NCBI RefSeq assembly: GCF_030704535.1
Contig: NC_081820.1
Span: 24,732,001 to 24,796,000, forward strand
DNA: 64,000 bases
Direction of reading: 5' to 3'
Source of the DNA: Vitis vinifera
Lineage: Eukaryota > Streptophyta > Magnoliopsida > Vitales > Vitaceae
The position numbers and the translations under genes are program-made. Shown here in pieces: positions 47,927 through 59,995 of this stretch (the stretch's first letter is position 1; every line of letters begins with the position of its first letter). The notes under the pieces are model-generated. The model searched no databases and was not told the DNA's origin. It worked only from the letters and a program-made list of their open reading frames with translations.

Positions 47927-49018
47927 ATGTACGCAAGTGCAATCTTTGGTTTCTTTCTTCTCGTGTTAGTGATTATTATGCTTTATCGTGTCTATAGCTT
48001 AGATAAAGTAGAAAGAGATAATAGAGTAACGGTTAAAAAGTTTCTAGAAGACTATGAAGCTCTCAAACCCTCAAGATACTCCTATGCTGATGTTAAAAGG
48101 ATTACAAGTCAATTCAAAGATAAATTAGGCCAAGGAGGATATGGAACTGTGTACAAAGGAAAGCTTTCAGATGAAGTTTTTGTTGCAGTAAAAATCCTTA
48201 ACAATTCTCAAGGAAATGGGGAAGAGTTCATCAATGAAGTGGCAATAATGGGTACAATCCACCATGTTAATATAGTTCGCTTAATTGGATTTTGTGCTGA
48301 TAGATTTAAACGAGCTCTAATTTATGAGTACTTACCAAATGAGTCATTAGAGAAGTTCATATTTTCAAGAGCTATTAAGAACTATTTACTTAGTTGGAAG
48401 AAACTTCAAGAAATTGCTATAGGTATAGCGAAAGGAATTGAGTATCTTCATCAAGGTTGTGATCAAAGAATCCTTCATTTTGATATCAAACCTCATAATA
48501 TATTACTTGATCACAACTTTAATCCAAAGATTTCTGACTTTGGTTTAGCCAAATTGTGCTCCAAGGAACAAAGTGCAGTCTCTATGACAGTTATAAGGGG
48601 AACAATGGGCTATATCGCTCCAGAAGTGTTATCTAGGAATTTTGGGAATGTGTCTTATAAGTCAGATGTTTATAGTTTTGGAATGTTGTTACTTGAAATG
48701 GTTGGAGGAAGGAAGAACATTGATGTTAGTGTGGAGAGTAGTAGCCAAGTATACTTCCTAGAATGGATTTATAATCATTTGGATATAGGAGAAGAATTGC
48801 ATATTCGAATTGAAGAAGAAAGAGATGTTGAGATTGTAAAGAAATTAGCAATTGTTGGACTTTCATGTATTCAATGGTGTCCAATGGATCGTCCTTCCAT
48901 GAATATTGTGGTTCAGATGTTGGAAGGAGGAGACAAGTTAACCATGCCTCCTAACCCTTTTGCTTCTACAGTTTCAACAAAGACAAACTTGAGCAAGCCA
49001 AGAAGAGTTTTTCAATAA
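47927..49018 (+). CDS. Ectodomain-less LRK10-like kinase, 363-codon open frame (probable truncated or pseudo gene)
   Basis: A tandem copy of the kinase exon of the 40882 gene, with about 23 amino-acid substitutions by eye. Membrane span 4-20; GQGGYGT 68-74, Lys89, HFDIKPHN 184-191, DFG 204-206 and APE 231-233 are all intact. No ectodomain exon exists upstream. The acceptor that begins the parent exon is mutated from AG to AA (47935-47936). The next AG is one base further on and would shift the frame if used. CAA to TAA near the end removes the last 9 residues relative to the parent. The first ATG lies in former intron sequence and would give a signal-anchor protein MYASAIFGFFLLVLVIIMLY followed by the kinase. 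Either a pseudogene with a still-open frame, or a new membrane-anchored kinase; the sequence alone does not decide. Confidence 0.65.
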   Translation: MYASAIFGFFLLVLVIIMLYRVYSLDKVERDNRVTVKKFLEDYEALKPSRYSYADVKRITSQFKDKLGQGGYGTVYKGKLSDEVFVAVKILNNSQGNGEEFINEVAIMGTIHHVNIVRLIGFCADRFKRALIYEYLPNESLEKFIFSRAIKNYLLSWKKLQEIAIGIAKGIEYLHQGCDQRILHFDIKPHNILLDHNFNPKISDFGLAKLCSKEQSAVSMTVIRGTMGYIAPEVLSRNFGNVSYKSDVYSFGMLLLEMVGGRKNIDVSVESSSQVYFLEWIYNHLDIGEELHIRIEEERDVEIVKKLAIVGLSCIQWCPMDRPSMNIVVQMLEGGDKLTMPPNPFASTVSTKTNLSKPRRVFQ

Positions 49019-49500
49019 GAGTTGACAATAATTTCAGAAGTAGAGTAAAAATAATTGTCCACATGTTCAAATTATTATGAATGTATAATTTGATAAAAAT
49101 TCATATTGTAGTTGTTCATCATCATAGCATTTCTATTTATATTTTTGTTAATTGAACAAATGATTGTACAAAATGATTATACCAAAATTGATGTTAGATT
49201 CCAAAAGTTCTTGTTCCCATGTAATGTATTTCTCCTGTATGATATTTTAATGAATATGTCCAAGAATATTCTCACTGCCCAATTTATAGTTCAACTACAC
49301 TTGACTCTATAGATCCACCTTTCAATCAAGTAGAGTAACTAATGTCCCTCACATTTATGATATAATCAAATCTATGAAGCTTGAAAACAAGAGTCTCATC
49401 CATTATACACATATAGAGTTTCTTTTGTTTTTTTTTTTTTTCTTTACCACTTTTTATTGGAATGATAAGTAAGACTAATTAGTTATGTAATAACTAAATT

Positions 49501-50009
49501 AAGTTGATCCTTCAGTTAGACCATAGTGCCCAATAACTTGATAAAACATGTAATATTTTACTTTGCACAAAGAAACAAGAGTTTCCAAACAAATATTTGG
49601 CCTTTAATCCATGACTACAGTTTTATAAATTTAAGCTTAATTCTCTACCATCATTTTCCTAAATATTGCATTAAAAATTGAATTTCCTAACTAAAATAAC
49701 TACTCTTGAATTTTAATTCCCTTATTCACCTTTTTAGCTAAGAAAACAAACTTCCTTTTACAAATAATAATTGTTGCAAATTGGTTAAATTGTTAAATTG
49801 GTTATATTTTGTTGTTACTAACTAGATTGCACCAAGAGGGATGGGGGTGGAATTTCACATTAAGCCACTACAGGAGTCTTTTTCAAGGAACCTGACACAA
49901 CTAAATTTGATCTCAAAAGTAAACCAAGAGATGAATTAAGATCAAGTCTAAAATTTCAAAAGGAGTGAAAAAAATGTCAAAGAAAAACACTTACTTATTG
50001 TATAAACAT
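49501..50009. other. Intergenic AT-rich DNA
   Basis: 49640-50009 resembles 31490-31980 (start of the 1.46-kb unit, without the minisatellite). No gene seen. Confidence 0.65.
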
Positions 50010-53000
50010 ATAATATAATTTATTTTTATGAATATCTAGCCTCCAAGCTAGTTTAACAATGTCTATCTTATCTATACAATTTTTTTCATGGAATATTAGG
50101 TATTAATCAATGAATTTCTTACTTATTGTAGTACAAATCTTATCATCTTTTTTTCGATACCGATTATGACAATGAATGGCAATTGGTACTTAGTCTCTCA
50201 AACTTGATTGGTTTGGCCCATTAGTTCTTGAAATGCGAAGAGAAACTCATGTATGTATCATTTTTTAGGTGAGGGAGTGCAACTTGGACTTATGAAAGAT
50301 CATTTTTTGTTTGTAATTGTATATCTTTCTCTATATACCCACCTTTGGAGTAACTAAAATAATTTATATCAAGTGATTTTTAAACAATTTTCTTTTTCTA
50401 AGAGTTTCAATTGGGATTCTATCCTTGTGGAATTTGCTTCTACATTTCTGGTGAAACCCAAAATGGTATCTGTTAGGAATTTTAGGCTAATCCAACCTAT
50501 GGTAATCACCCTAAAAGGGGGGGGAGGGGTGAATAGGGTGATGGTCTCTTTTTGCAAATTTAGACTAAGTGAAAGTAAGAAACAATTATATGCAAGTATA
50601 TAATAAATAATAGAAGGACAATTGCATATAATTTTAAAAAGTAAGGAAGAGAGAATGCAAATAGAAGATTTTATAGTGGTTTGGCGCAACCCAGCCTACA
50701 TCCACTCTCCTCTAGCTTCAATCCCGAGCTTGAGGTTCCACTAATTCAAGGCTTCCAAACCAAGCCTTCAAGCAATACAATTGGATTATGGTTCCAATTC
50801 ACCCTCTTGGACTTTTGGCTCCAAGCACCCTTTATACTTCTCAAGAGATATCCCACTCTTGAACAACCCCTCAAGTGATACCACACACTTAAGAAAATTC
50901 CTCTCAAAGATTTACAAATAAATGATCTCACAAAATCCTAACACAAAACTTTTAAGCTCAAATGATACAAGAAAAACTAGGATTGAATGGTGCACTAAAG
51001 ATATGCAAGTTTTAGAATAATGGTGCACTCAAAAACACTCTTCCAAGGCTTAAATATATTCAAGAAATGTTTGGAAAGGTTAAGCTTATGAAACAATAAA
51101 GATTGGAGCCTTTTTATCGAAGAAAAAAAACTAAACTAGCCGTTGGAGGTTCAACCGATCGAGCTAGGGGTCGACCGGTTGACTAACCGTTAGCATTTAA
51201 TGTTGGCAGGTGACCGTTGGGCCTCGACCGGACCTCAACCGGACCTCAACCTGTTGAGGTTCAACCTTGACCGATTGAACAAGCGTTTTGGAAGAAAGAG
51301 AAAATTTTTGTACCGGTTGACCAGTTACTGTTCATGGGTCAACCGGTTACTGTTTATGGGGTCAACCGAGTACTGTTCATGGGTAGACCGGTTACTGTTC
51401 ATACCTCAACTGGTTGAGCTAGGGGTCGACCGGTTACTGTTCATCCGGTTCACTCGGTTGAGGCGTTTTTGGCTCAACAACCAACTTTTTCAACTTAAAA
51501 CCTTTTAAACAAGTTTGAAACAACATTTGACACAAGGTTTTAGTTGAAAACATGAATCATCCAATTTTAAAAATATTTAAAACAAAATAACTCTTGGATG
51601 ATTTAGGTGCATAAGTAAAGAATGTAATGCATGAAAATCCTAGTGCACCAACAACCTTACAAAGAGATCTTATGAAGCTTTGGTCTTGAAAAGCACTTCT
51701 CTTTGAGGTGGTCTTCTTCTTCATGATTTCTCTTTGGCTTGAATTGTCTTTGTGATTGCCACTTTGGAAATCGTCTTGCCTAATCACACTTAAAATATAG
51801 TCATTAGTTCTAAACCTTATTTTGTTATGATCAAAACCGAGATTAACCAAACCTTGGTTTTACAGTATCTTTTGCATTTTCCCATTTAGAAAAAAAAAAT
51901 TGTCTTTAATTAACTAAGTAAAGTTGTCCAAAATCTTGTTTTGAGTTTTATTAATTTCTTCATTAATCATATGATAAGTTTTTCTTATGAATTTACTCTT
52001 AATAATAAGGAAACAGTGAGTTCTCTAGAGTATTTCATTACTTAATAGGAAAATTAATGGTAAAAAAGGAAAACTAAAGTTGTAAGCCTCAATTTCTCAA
52101 ATGTGATTTGTTTAATTTATCTTAAAACTAAATAAATTGTAGTTTGACTGAAGTTTAAATAGAACTTAATTTTATTAAATATTTTATAAGACTTAAGTTA
52201 AAAGATAAGCATGACTTTAATTCAAAATTGAGCTTAAAAGTAGTCTATTGTAAAAATATCCCATTGATCATGAACTATTGATTACAACATTTGCTAACCA
52301 TACATTCATAAATAATAATAAAAAAGAATTTTATTTTTTCACTCTAATTATAAGATGATTGTAAAATTAACTTGTAAATAGGTGAATGTTAGCCTAACTT
52401 GTTTTTGACCATTGAAACATTAATGATTATTGTGCATAGGTTATTAGTTTTAAGATTTCATTGAAATTATTTGCTTACAAGGGGGTGACACCATGACCAA
52501 ACAGAACAAGGGAAAGGAGGGTAAACTTTATGCAGAGAAAATCAATATAGAAAAATAGTAGATTAAGAGGTTTGGGTTTAAATTTTGCTTTAACTATTGT
52601 CTTAATTGGTTGGAGGTTTCAATGAAGGACCATACACTCATTACATACTATAATTTCATCTAGATTGATTTGAAGTAGGATATAAGATAATCATAAAATT
52701 ATGACAAAATTTATTTTACAAAAAAATATTTTTAGTAATTTCAATCCTCACCTTAATCAACTTCCATGATCTATGCTTTTTTATGAAATAATAGGTTTCT
52801 AGGTAAGATGTGGAAATGTGTACTTCATGTTTTAATTGAATCATAATTTATTCATGACTTCATAGAATAAGGCATTTGTTAGGACCTTGGCACTAGTTTA
52901 ATGTATTTTCCCTTTTATAGACTTTTTTTAATAGACTTGTTTTTTTCTCTTTTTATTTTTATTTTTTATAGAATAACGAGTATGAATGTGTCATGTCTAC

Positions 53001-53475
53001 TTTTAGTAGCATTTTTCAAAAATGAATTTTGAGAATAGTCCTATAAAATAGTTCTTTATTATTTTTAAGAAAAAAAAATATTTGCAAACTTAATTTGAAA
53101 AATAGTTTTCTCATTCTATGTTTCTTGAAAGTGCTATACTTTTATGTACAATGTAATATTTTGAGTTCACTCTTTATATATATCTCTCAAAGTGGTTATG
53201 GGTTTAGCACAACGATCCCTTGAGTAATAATTGGTGGAAGCATTGGACAAATTATCTTTTGTTCTTTTTTAGTAATTATACATCTATATGACATATCCCA
53301 TCTCAGATTAATTAAAATGACTTGTCTCCTTTCTTTGTGTGTTTTATTTCTATATCTTGTATTTTCTAATCCAAGACCACACTTTTGTAAGAATTAGCCT
53401 TCATCCGACTCTAGAATGCTTTTCAAGTATTCATGGGCACCATGTTACTCAAAATAATTGATTTAAACTTTAGTA
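50010..53475. repeat. Dispersed low-copy block, copy B (interrupted by a solo LTR)
   Basis: Collinear with 25240-27410 up to caaaataattgatt near 53455, apart from the 1.39-kb LTR. No conserved coding frame. Confidence 0.82.
50471..51864. mobile_element. Solo LTR, 1394 bp, with TSD GTATC
   Basis: Starts TGTTAGGAAT and ends TTTTACA, bounded by the perfect 5-bp duplication GTATC (50466-50470 and 51865-51869). Copy A of the host block near 25755 is uninterrupted. The right half contains many short repeats of ccggttactgttcat and gaccggttga (51150-51460), giving a locally GC-rich island. No coding domain was found. LTR type unassigned. Confidence 0.88.
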
Positions 53476-53765
53476 TCTAATAGTAGCATAAATTATTGCA
53501 TTTCCAGAGATAAATTGAAATTGAAATTGAAATTTCTGGAAATAAAAGTACCATATTATTGCATTTCCAGAGATAAATTGTGTTTATCCAGAGATAGACT
53601 ACTTTAGTATCTAATAGTAACATAAATTATTATTGAAACTCACTTTATTTGATCACTATTTTCTTACTATTTCTAATCCATGACATATTGCACAGACTAT
53701 CTAGCATCTAACAATTACCAACTTGAGTTTGTCCAGTGATTGCATTTCAAGTGGCAGTTTAATAT
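53476..53765. repeat. Short repeated segment, also at 60085-60245
   Basis: Within it, tattgcatttccagagataa occurs twice (about 53488 and 53563), and the right part matches 60085-60245 closely. Confidence 0.75.
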
Positions 53766-53770
53766 TTCAG

Positions 53771-54083
53771 TCTTCAAATTGATAAATGGTAGTTTTTTCA
53801 TTCATACTTTCATTCGTTCATGTACAGAGTATATATAGAGGGTAATCACCATTCTGAGAATGGGAAAGAATGATACAAGGAAAGAATGATATAAGGAAAT
53901 AACAACTAATATCCTAATATCTCAACTTTCCTAATATTTCAATATTCCTAATATCTCAATATTCCTAATATTTCAATATTCATAATATCTCAACTTTCCT
54001 AATATCTAAACATTCCTAATATCTCAACACTAAATGATATAAGGAAAGAATGATATGAGGAAAACATTCCTAAAATCTCAACA
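53771..54083 (-). repeat. 3' LTR of the young copia element
   Basis: 313 bp; reads TGTTGAGATT on the minus strand and ends TTTGAAGA rather than the usual CA. AT-rich with repeated cctaatatctcaa words. Confidence 0.93.
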
Positions 54084-54094
54084 CTCCCCCTCAA
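54084..54094 (-). other. Polypurine tract of the young copia element
   Basis: The minus strand reads TTGAGGGGGAG directly before the 3' LTR, the second-strand priming site. Confidence 0.88.
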
Positions 54095-57000
54095 GTTGGT
54101 GCATAGATGTCATACATGCCCAACTTGTCTAAAAATTTTGAGAACACTTGACTTGAGACAACTTTGGTAAGGATATTGGCCAATTGATCTTCTGATCGAA
54201 TCTTAGGCAATTCCACAATCTTATCATCCAACTTTTCCTTAATGAAGAATCTATCCACGTCGACATGCTTTGTACGATCATGTTGTACTGGATTATGAGC
54301 AATGTCACATGCGACTTTATTATCACAAAACAATCGGATTGGTTGCCTAGATAAGTAACCTAAATCCTGTAAGAGGATTCTTAGCCATAATGTCTCACAA
54401 AGTCCTAGAGCCATACCTCTAAATTCCGCTTCTGCACTTGAACGAGCGACGACATTCTGCTTCTTACTTTTCCATGTCACAAGATTACCACCTACAAAGG
54501 TAAAGTAACCAGATGTAGATCGCCTATCATCCACCGCACCGGCCCAATCAGCATCAGTATATACTTCTATACTCTGATGATCAACATTTTTAGCGAACAA
54601 AATTCCCTTCCCAGGAGCATTCTTCAAATACCTCAAAATACGCATGATTACATTCATATGTTGCTCTCCAGGATTATGCATGTATTGACTCACTACACTC
54701 AATGCATAAGCAAGATCTGGTCTTGTATGAGCTAAGTACATTAATCTCCCCACAAATCTCTGGTATCTTCCCTTAACGATTGATACTTGATTAGGCTCAA
54801 CACACAATTTCAGACCTTCTTCTATTGGTGTATTAACAGGTTGACATCCCGACATTCCAGTCTCTTGTAAAAGATCTAAGGCATATTTTCTTTGAGACAG
54901 AAAAATTCCTTCACTTGATCGAGAAACTTCAATCCCAAGAAAGTATTTCAGAGGACCTAGATCTTTCATTTTGAATTCTCTAGATAGATAATTTTGTAGA
55001 GCTTTTCTTTCTTCAGGATCATTTCCTGTAACTACCATGTCATCCACATATACGATGAGTGCCGTAATCTTACCATGTTGCTTTTTCAGGAACAAAGTGT
55101 GATCTGAACTACTTTGACGATAGCCAAAAGCTCTCACTGACTTTGTGAACCTTCCAAACCATGCTCTCGGGGATTGCTTTAACCCATACAATGACTTCTT
55201 CAATTTGCACACCTTCTGACATTGCTTTTCTGGCACCATGCATCCTGGTGGAAGATCCATGTATACTTCTTCAGATAACTTGCCATGCAGAAAGGCATTT
55301 TTCACATCGAATTGTTGTAATGGCCAATCTAGGTTTGCAGCTAAAGACAGTAATACTCGAACTGTTTTGATCTTAGCTACAGGTGCAAATGTCTCTGTGT
55401 AGTCAATTCCATAAGTTTGAGTGTACCCTTTTGCTACCAATCTTGCTTTAAATCGTTCAACACTACCATCTGCCTTGTACTTCACAGTATAGATCCAACG
55501 ACACCCAACTGGCTTCTTTCCTGGTGGACATTCTACGAGTTCCCATGTTTCATTTTTCTGCAATGATTTTATCTCTTCATTCATGGTTGCTTTCCACCTT
55601 GGATCAACTAAGGCTTCCTGCACACTGTTAGGAATAGCTACAGTAGATAATTGATTTACAAATGACTTATTTGATTCAGACAAACGATGGTTATACACAT
55701 AGTTGCTCATGGGATATTTGACTTTGGTAGACAATTCAGGTTCATATGTGGGTTTAGGAATACCTCTATTATGACGGTGTGGTAACCGTTTCATGAATGG
55801 ATCAGGTTCCAAATTAAGAACACCCTTAACAGACGACGATTGGTTTGGTATTTCAATGAAGACATCTTTGGACCCAAATTGTTGACCACTCATATCCAAC
55901 TCACCCGCTTCCTGGTTCACTAGTTCAGATTGTCTAGATTCATCTTCCTCAGAGATATGATAATCATAATCGAGAGTCTGAATTTCCTTATGATACTCCC
56001 CCTGAAGTTCAGACTCAGATGAAAAATACATCGAATCTTCATGAAACACCACATCCATTGTAATATACATTTGTCGAGTTGGAGGATGGTAACATCGATA
56101 TCCCTTTTTGTGCAATGCATATCCAACAAACACACATTGCAATGCATGGGAAGTTAACTTGGTGCGTTGGTGCTTGTGTAGATGCACAAATGCCACGCAA
56201 CCAAAAACACGAGGAGGTAGATTTGGGACGGTTGGGGCAACTACAACATTAGTAAGAGTTTGGAGAGGTGTTTGAAAGTTAATTGAGCTAGAAGGTACCT
56301 GATTGATCAAGTATGCGACAGATGTGATTGCTTCTCCCCAATAAGATATCGGTGTTTTTGTTGCTATCAAGGAAGCACGAACAACCTCTAACAAGTGCCG
56401 ATTTTTTCATTCAGCGACTCCATTTTGTTGGGGTGTATTGGAACAAGTAGTCTGATGAATGATGTCATGTCCTTCCAAATACTTTTAAAGATCAGAACTT
56501 TGATATTCTCCACCATTATCACTACGCAGAACCCGAACCTTTGCATTGTACTGAGTTTCAATCATTTTATGAAATTTTTGAAACAACAAGTTCACTTCAT
56601 CTTTGGTCTTCATCAAGCATAACCATGTCATTCTGGTACAATCATCAATAAAAGTAACAAACCAACGTGAGCCACTCAAAGTTGGGACTTTGGATGGGCC
56701 CCAAACATCAGAATGTATAACCATAAAAGGAAACGAACTTTTATTCAAAATTAACGGAAACGAAGCATAATGGCTTTTAGCCAATTCACAAATATCACAA
56801 CGGAAACCAGAAATATCACTCTTTGCAAACAAACTAGGAAACAATTTTTTTAAATAACCAAAGGAAGCATGTCCCAGACGTTGATGCCACAACCAAATTT
56901 CAGACTTTTTCTTCTCCCCCTCAGATCCATCTGTCATCAAGGCTTGTTGCAACTTATTTGAATCCTTTGACTGCAAGTCCAAGTAATAGAGTTTTCCCCG

Positions 57001-57696
57001 CTTAATACCACAACCAATCGTCTGTCTTGTTTGGATGTCTTTAATCACACAAAATTCAGGCCAAAAAATGACAATACAAGATAAGGCTGTAGTGATTTGA
57101 GAAACTGACAAAAGGTTGTAATCTAAAGATGGAACAACTAAAACATAATCCAAATTCAAAGTATCAGTAAGAGTTAAGGATCCTTCCCCAATGACTGGGG
57201 TTGTGTTACCATTGGCTGTGGAAACAATTTTTTGTGAGGAAGGTCTAAGGGGTGAAACCTGTCTAGAATCAAAAGTCATATGATCTGTAGCACCATAATC
57301 AATTATCCATGCACTATTAATAACAGGTGTAAAAGTATTTAAAAACTTACCACCATGATCAGTAGCGGCTACCAATGCAGAGGCTTTCTCAGCAACATTA
57401 GCCTCTGTTTTTATTTCGGCAACAATTTCAGTCAAGGTTTTCTTGGAATCCTTCTTCCGTTGATCACGATTATTATCATTAATAACAAAGTGTTGATAGC
57501 CTAAACATGATCTAAAGGTCCATGGTTCAAACCCTCGATTCCTCATTATTTTCCTGGTCATACCAAGAGTTGTTGCTTTGAAATTGTGGGATATCCATAC
57601 TGGTGGGACCAGTCTTATTGCAGTGAGTGCATTTGAAGGTTGACTTATCAATATTAGGGCTTGTCTTAGGATGGTTGATCGCTGTCGGACTACCAT
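54091..57696 (-). pseudogene. Copia pol (protease, integrase, RT, RNase H) with two stops
   Basis: One frame carries nearly all of pol. The segment 57696-56485 contains protease with WIIDYGATDHMT, where families usually have DSG/DTG, so the catalytic motif looks altered. It also contains the GAG-pre-integrase region (LWHQRLGHAS, CDICELAKSH) and the integrase core (HSDVWGP, FIDDCTRMTW, SDNGGEY). Stops are TAA at 56485-56487 and TGA at 56407-56409, both in the same frame. The segment 56394-54091 (767 codons) carries the integrase C-terminus, RT (QFDVKNAFLHGKL, YVDDM) and RNase H (YTDADWAG, LFCDNKVACDIAHN, KHVDVDRFFIKEKL). The zinc knuckle (CTHCNKTG) sits in a different frame near 57650. The gag UBN2 domain is missing. 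Confidence 0.92.
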
Positions 57697-57723
57697 AGCG
57701 ACAAAATATCCAGGATTTTAGTT

Positions 57724-57740
57724 CCATGGCTCTGATATCA
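57724..57740 (-). other. Primer-binding site of the young copia element
   Basis: TGATATCAGAGCCATGG on the minus strand, directly adjoining the 5' LTR. It is one base off the common TGGTATCAGAGC. Confidence 0.85.
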
Positions 57741-58053
57741 TCTTCAAATTGATAAATGGTAGTTTTTTCATTCATACTTTCATTCGTTCATGTACAAAGT
57801 ATATATAGAGGGTAATCACCATTCTGAGAATGGGAAAGAATGATACAAGGAAAGAATGATATAAGGAAATAACAACTAATATCCTAATATCTCAACTTTC
57901 CTAATATTTCAATATTCCTAATATCTCAATATTCCTAATATTTCAATATTCATAATATCTCAACTTTCCTAATATCTAAACATTCCTAATATCTCAACAC
58001 TAAATGATATAAGGAAAGAATGATATGAGGAAAGCATTCCTAATATCTCAACA
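57741..58053 (-). repeat. 5' LTR of the young copia element
   Basis: 313 bp, same length as its partner. The differences I see are one in gtaca(a/g)agta and two near the minus-strand start. Confidence 0.93.
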
Positions 58054-58058
58054 TTCAG

Positions 58059-58917
58059 GCCACCTGATGTGTCTATTATTATTATTATTATTGGTCTAGT
58101 AATATATACATGTGACCACTTCTAACTACTGCAATTCAAATTTTGGTGTGGTCTATTGTACCTACATATGACCTATTATTAATTTTTGTTCAAAAGTTGA
58201 CCTCCCTTCGATATACCTGCCTTAAATTGCCAACAACGCTATTTATTATTTAATAAATGCCCTTTATTTCATTTTTTCAAAAATTATTTGCAGGAGTAAT
58301 TTATGAAAAAAAAAATATTTATGAAATATTTGATTTAAAAAGTAGAAATAGATGATTATGTCATAGAATGAGCTAAAAGATAAATTCGTCATCAATGGCG
58401 ATGGACCTTCTATTTTTCTTTCTTCATAATTAGAATTTGTTTCTATAAAAATTCACTAAGGATTTCAAAATGTCTGTTGTACTTGTACCAAAAACAAAGA
58501 ATAATGAGAGAGAGAGAGTGAAAGAAGCTTCATGATATCTTCCTTGTTACATAAACAGGCTAGTGACCACGCCCCGACATAAAAAGCGGTTGGGCACTGG
58601 CATCGTATACTATTGGATTTTTCTAGATTCAATCAAATCACTAAAATTAGTCGTTACTTATTTAATCATACATAACACTCCTTCATCTGTATCCAAAGCG
58701 TCGGATTTGCACAATTCCACACATTAACAAAAAAAAAAAGAAAAAAAAAGAGAGAAAGTAAAACGGCCCATACAATACTCATGCACCATGAAGCACTAAA
58801 GTAAGGAAGGATTTTAAAGAGGGGGGTTGGGGTGTGGTTGGGAAGGCGGAAAAGTCATGGAAAATGGGCGGTTTGGCATGAAATGTTGGGTGCTACATGT
58901 TTCTCTCTCTTTTAAGG
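58059..58917. other. Intergenic DNA, nothing recognised
   Basis: An (ATT)n run follows the copia element (58075-58093), and short GA and A-runs are near 58507-58520 and 58728-58750. No gene. Confidence 0.6.
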
Positions 58918-59690
58918 TCATATTAACTTTATTAATTCTTTTTATCATATCAAAATTTAACAATCTCATGAAAAAATGGAATCTACATATATTTTGGATA
59001 ATATATTTATTTCTTATATTTATTAGATATTTCTTTCATAAAAAATTTCATGTTAATCACTTTGAATAACCAAAAAAAAAAAAAAAAATCTAATTTTAAA
59101 ATGATAAAATTTTGGTTCCAAAAAAGAAAAAAAAAAAGCATATATATATATTATCATATTTCATTAATAGTTTGTCCTAGTCTAGACCGTAAATTAAATA
59201 TGTTCTTAGTTCACATAATTTCATTATTTACATTTACATGTGTTTAACATTCATAAGAAGATTATAAATAATATTTTGTGTTTTTTTGACAATGATAGTG
59301 CAAACCAAACAAATTTAAATATTGAATTTTTCTAGTTACTTAAAAGAAGTTGCCAAGGAACTTTGGAATCAGATTAATTAATATTTTATTCGGTCAGTCA
59401 AGCAAGACAAAACCAAAAAAAAATATTTATCACATTCTTGAAATATTCTACCCACTTTTCCACTAAAATCCATATTTGAAAACTTCATAGATCCTTCCTC
59501 TGTCATATATCTTAATGCAAAAGAGTCAAAGTCTTTCAAGTCAAGGTTCATAGATTCATTTATTGCTAAGAAAATTCATTGGTAGATATATATATATTTT
59601 TTTGAAATTGAGACATGTATAATGGACCATATGACTTATGACAATATAGTGGTCAATGTTAACAAAACTAGTCTTGTAAAATTAATCCAT
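58918..59690. repeat. Dispersed block, copy of 27480-28190
   Basis: Same order of segments as copy A, continuing the duplication that starts at 50010 after the insertions are removed. Confidence 0.8.
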
Positions 59691-59741
59691 TTAAGCCAAA
59701 ACATTAACATAAAAGGCTTGTAAACAAGTTTATCAACTCTT

Positions 59742-59995
59742 GGCTATTTCATTTAGTTCCAAAATGCTCATGGGGTAAGCCTAGTGATCAGCCCATACAC
59801 AACTAGGCTATTTCATTCGATTCCAAAATGCCTCTCAAAGGATCAACCCCAAAAATAGGCTCATGGGTCAAGCCTAGTGGTAAGCCACAACTTAGGCTGG
59901 TCCATGTCCATACACGACTTAGGCCGAGTTAGGATCATGGGCTAGTTTTTGGGCTTGTCCCCATAGAAGGCATTTTGGAACCCAATGAAATAGCC
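59742..59995. repeat. Inverted-repeat element (MITE-like)
   Basis: Arms of 28 bp at 59806-59833 and 59968-59995 match at 26 of 28 positions in inverted orientation (ggctatttcatt ... ttccaaaatgcct). A third copy of the arm lies in direct orientation at 59742-59767. The loop is relatively GC-rich with ggctcatgggtcaagccta-type repeats. No clear target duplication. Identity as a MITE is uncertain. Confidence 0.6.

Larger units (their letters stand above)
45322..49500 (+). repeat. Tandem duplicate of 42103-44675
   Basis: The copy starts inside intron 1 of the 40882 gene (ataatggattctttcctagc) and runs through exon 2, exon 3 and the 3' flank. It therefore never contained exon 1. It is interrupted by a solo LTR at 45426-47084. 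Confidence 0.92.
53771..58053 (-). mobile_element. Ty1/copia LTR retrotransposon, young, gag-deleted
   Basis: Two 313-bp LTRs (53771-54083 and 57741-58053) differ at three positions by eye. The target duplication TTCAG is perfect (53766-53770 and 58054-58058). The polypurine tract and primer-binding site are in place. Coding is on the minus strand. Gag is essentially absent: the CCHC knuckle starts within about 150 bp of the primer-binding site. The pol frame is otherwise continuous apart from two stop codons. It splits the local repeat block. Recent insertion, probably non-autonomous. Confidence 0.95.
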
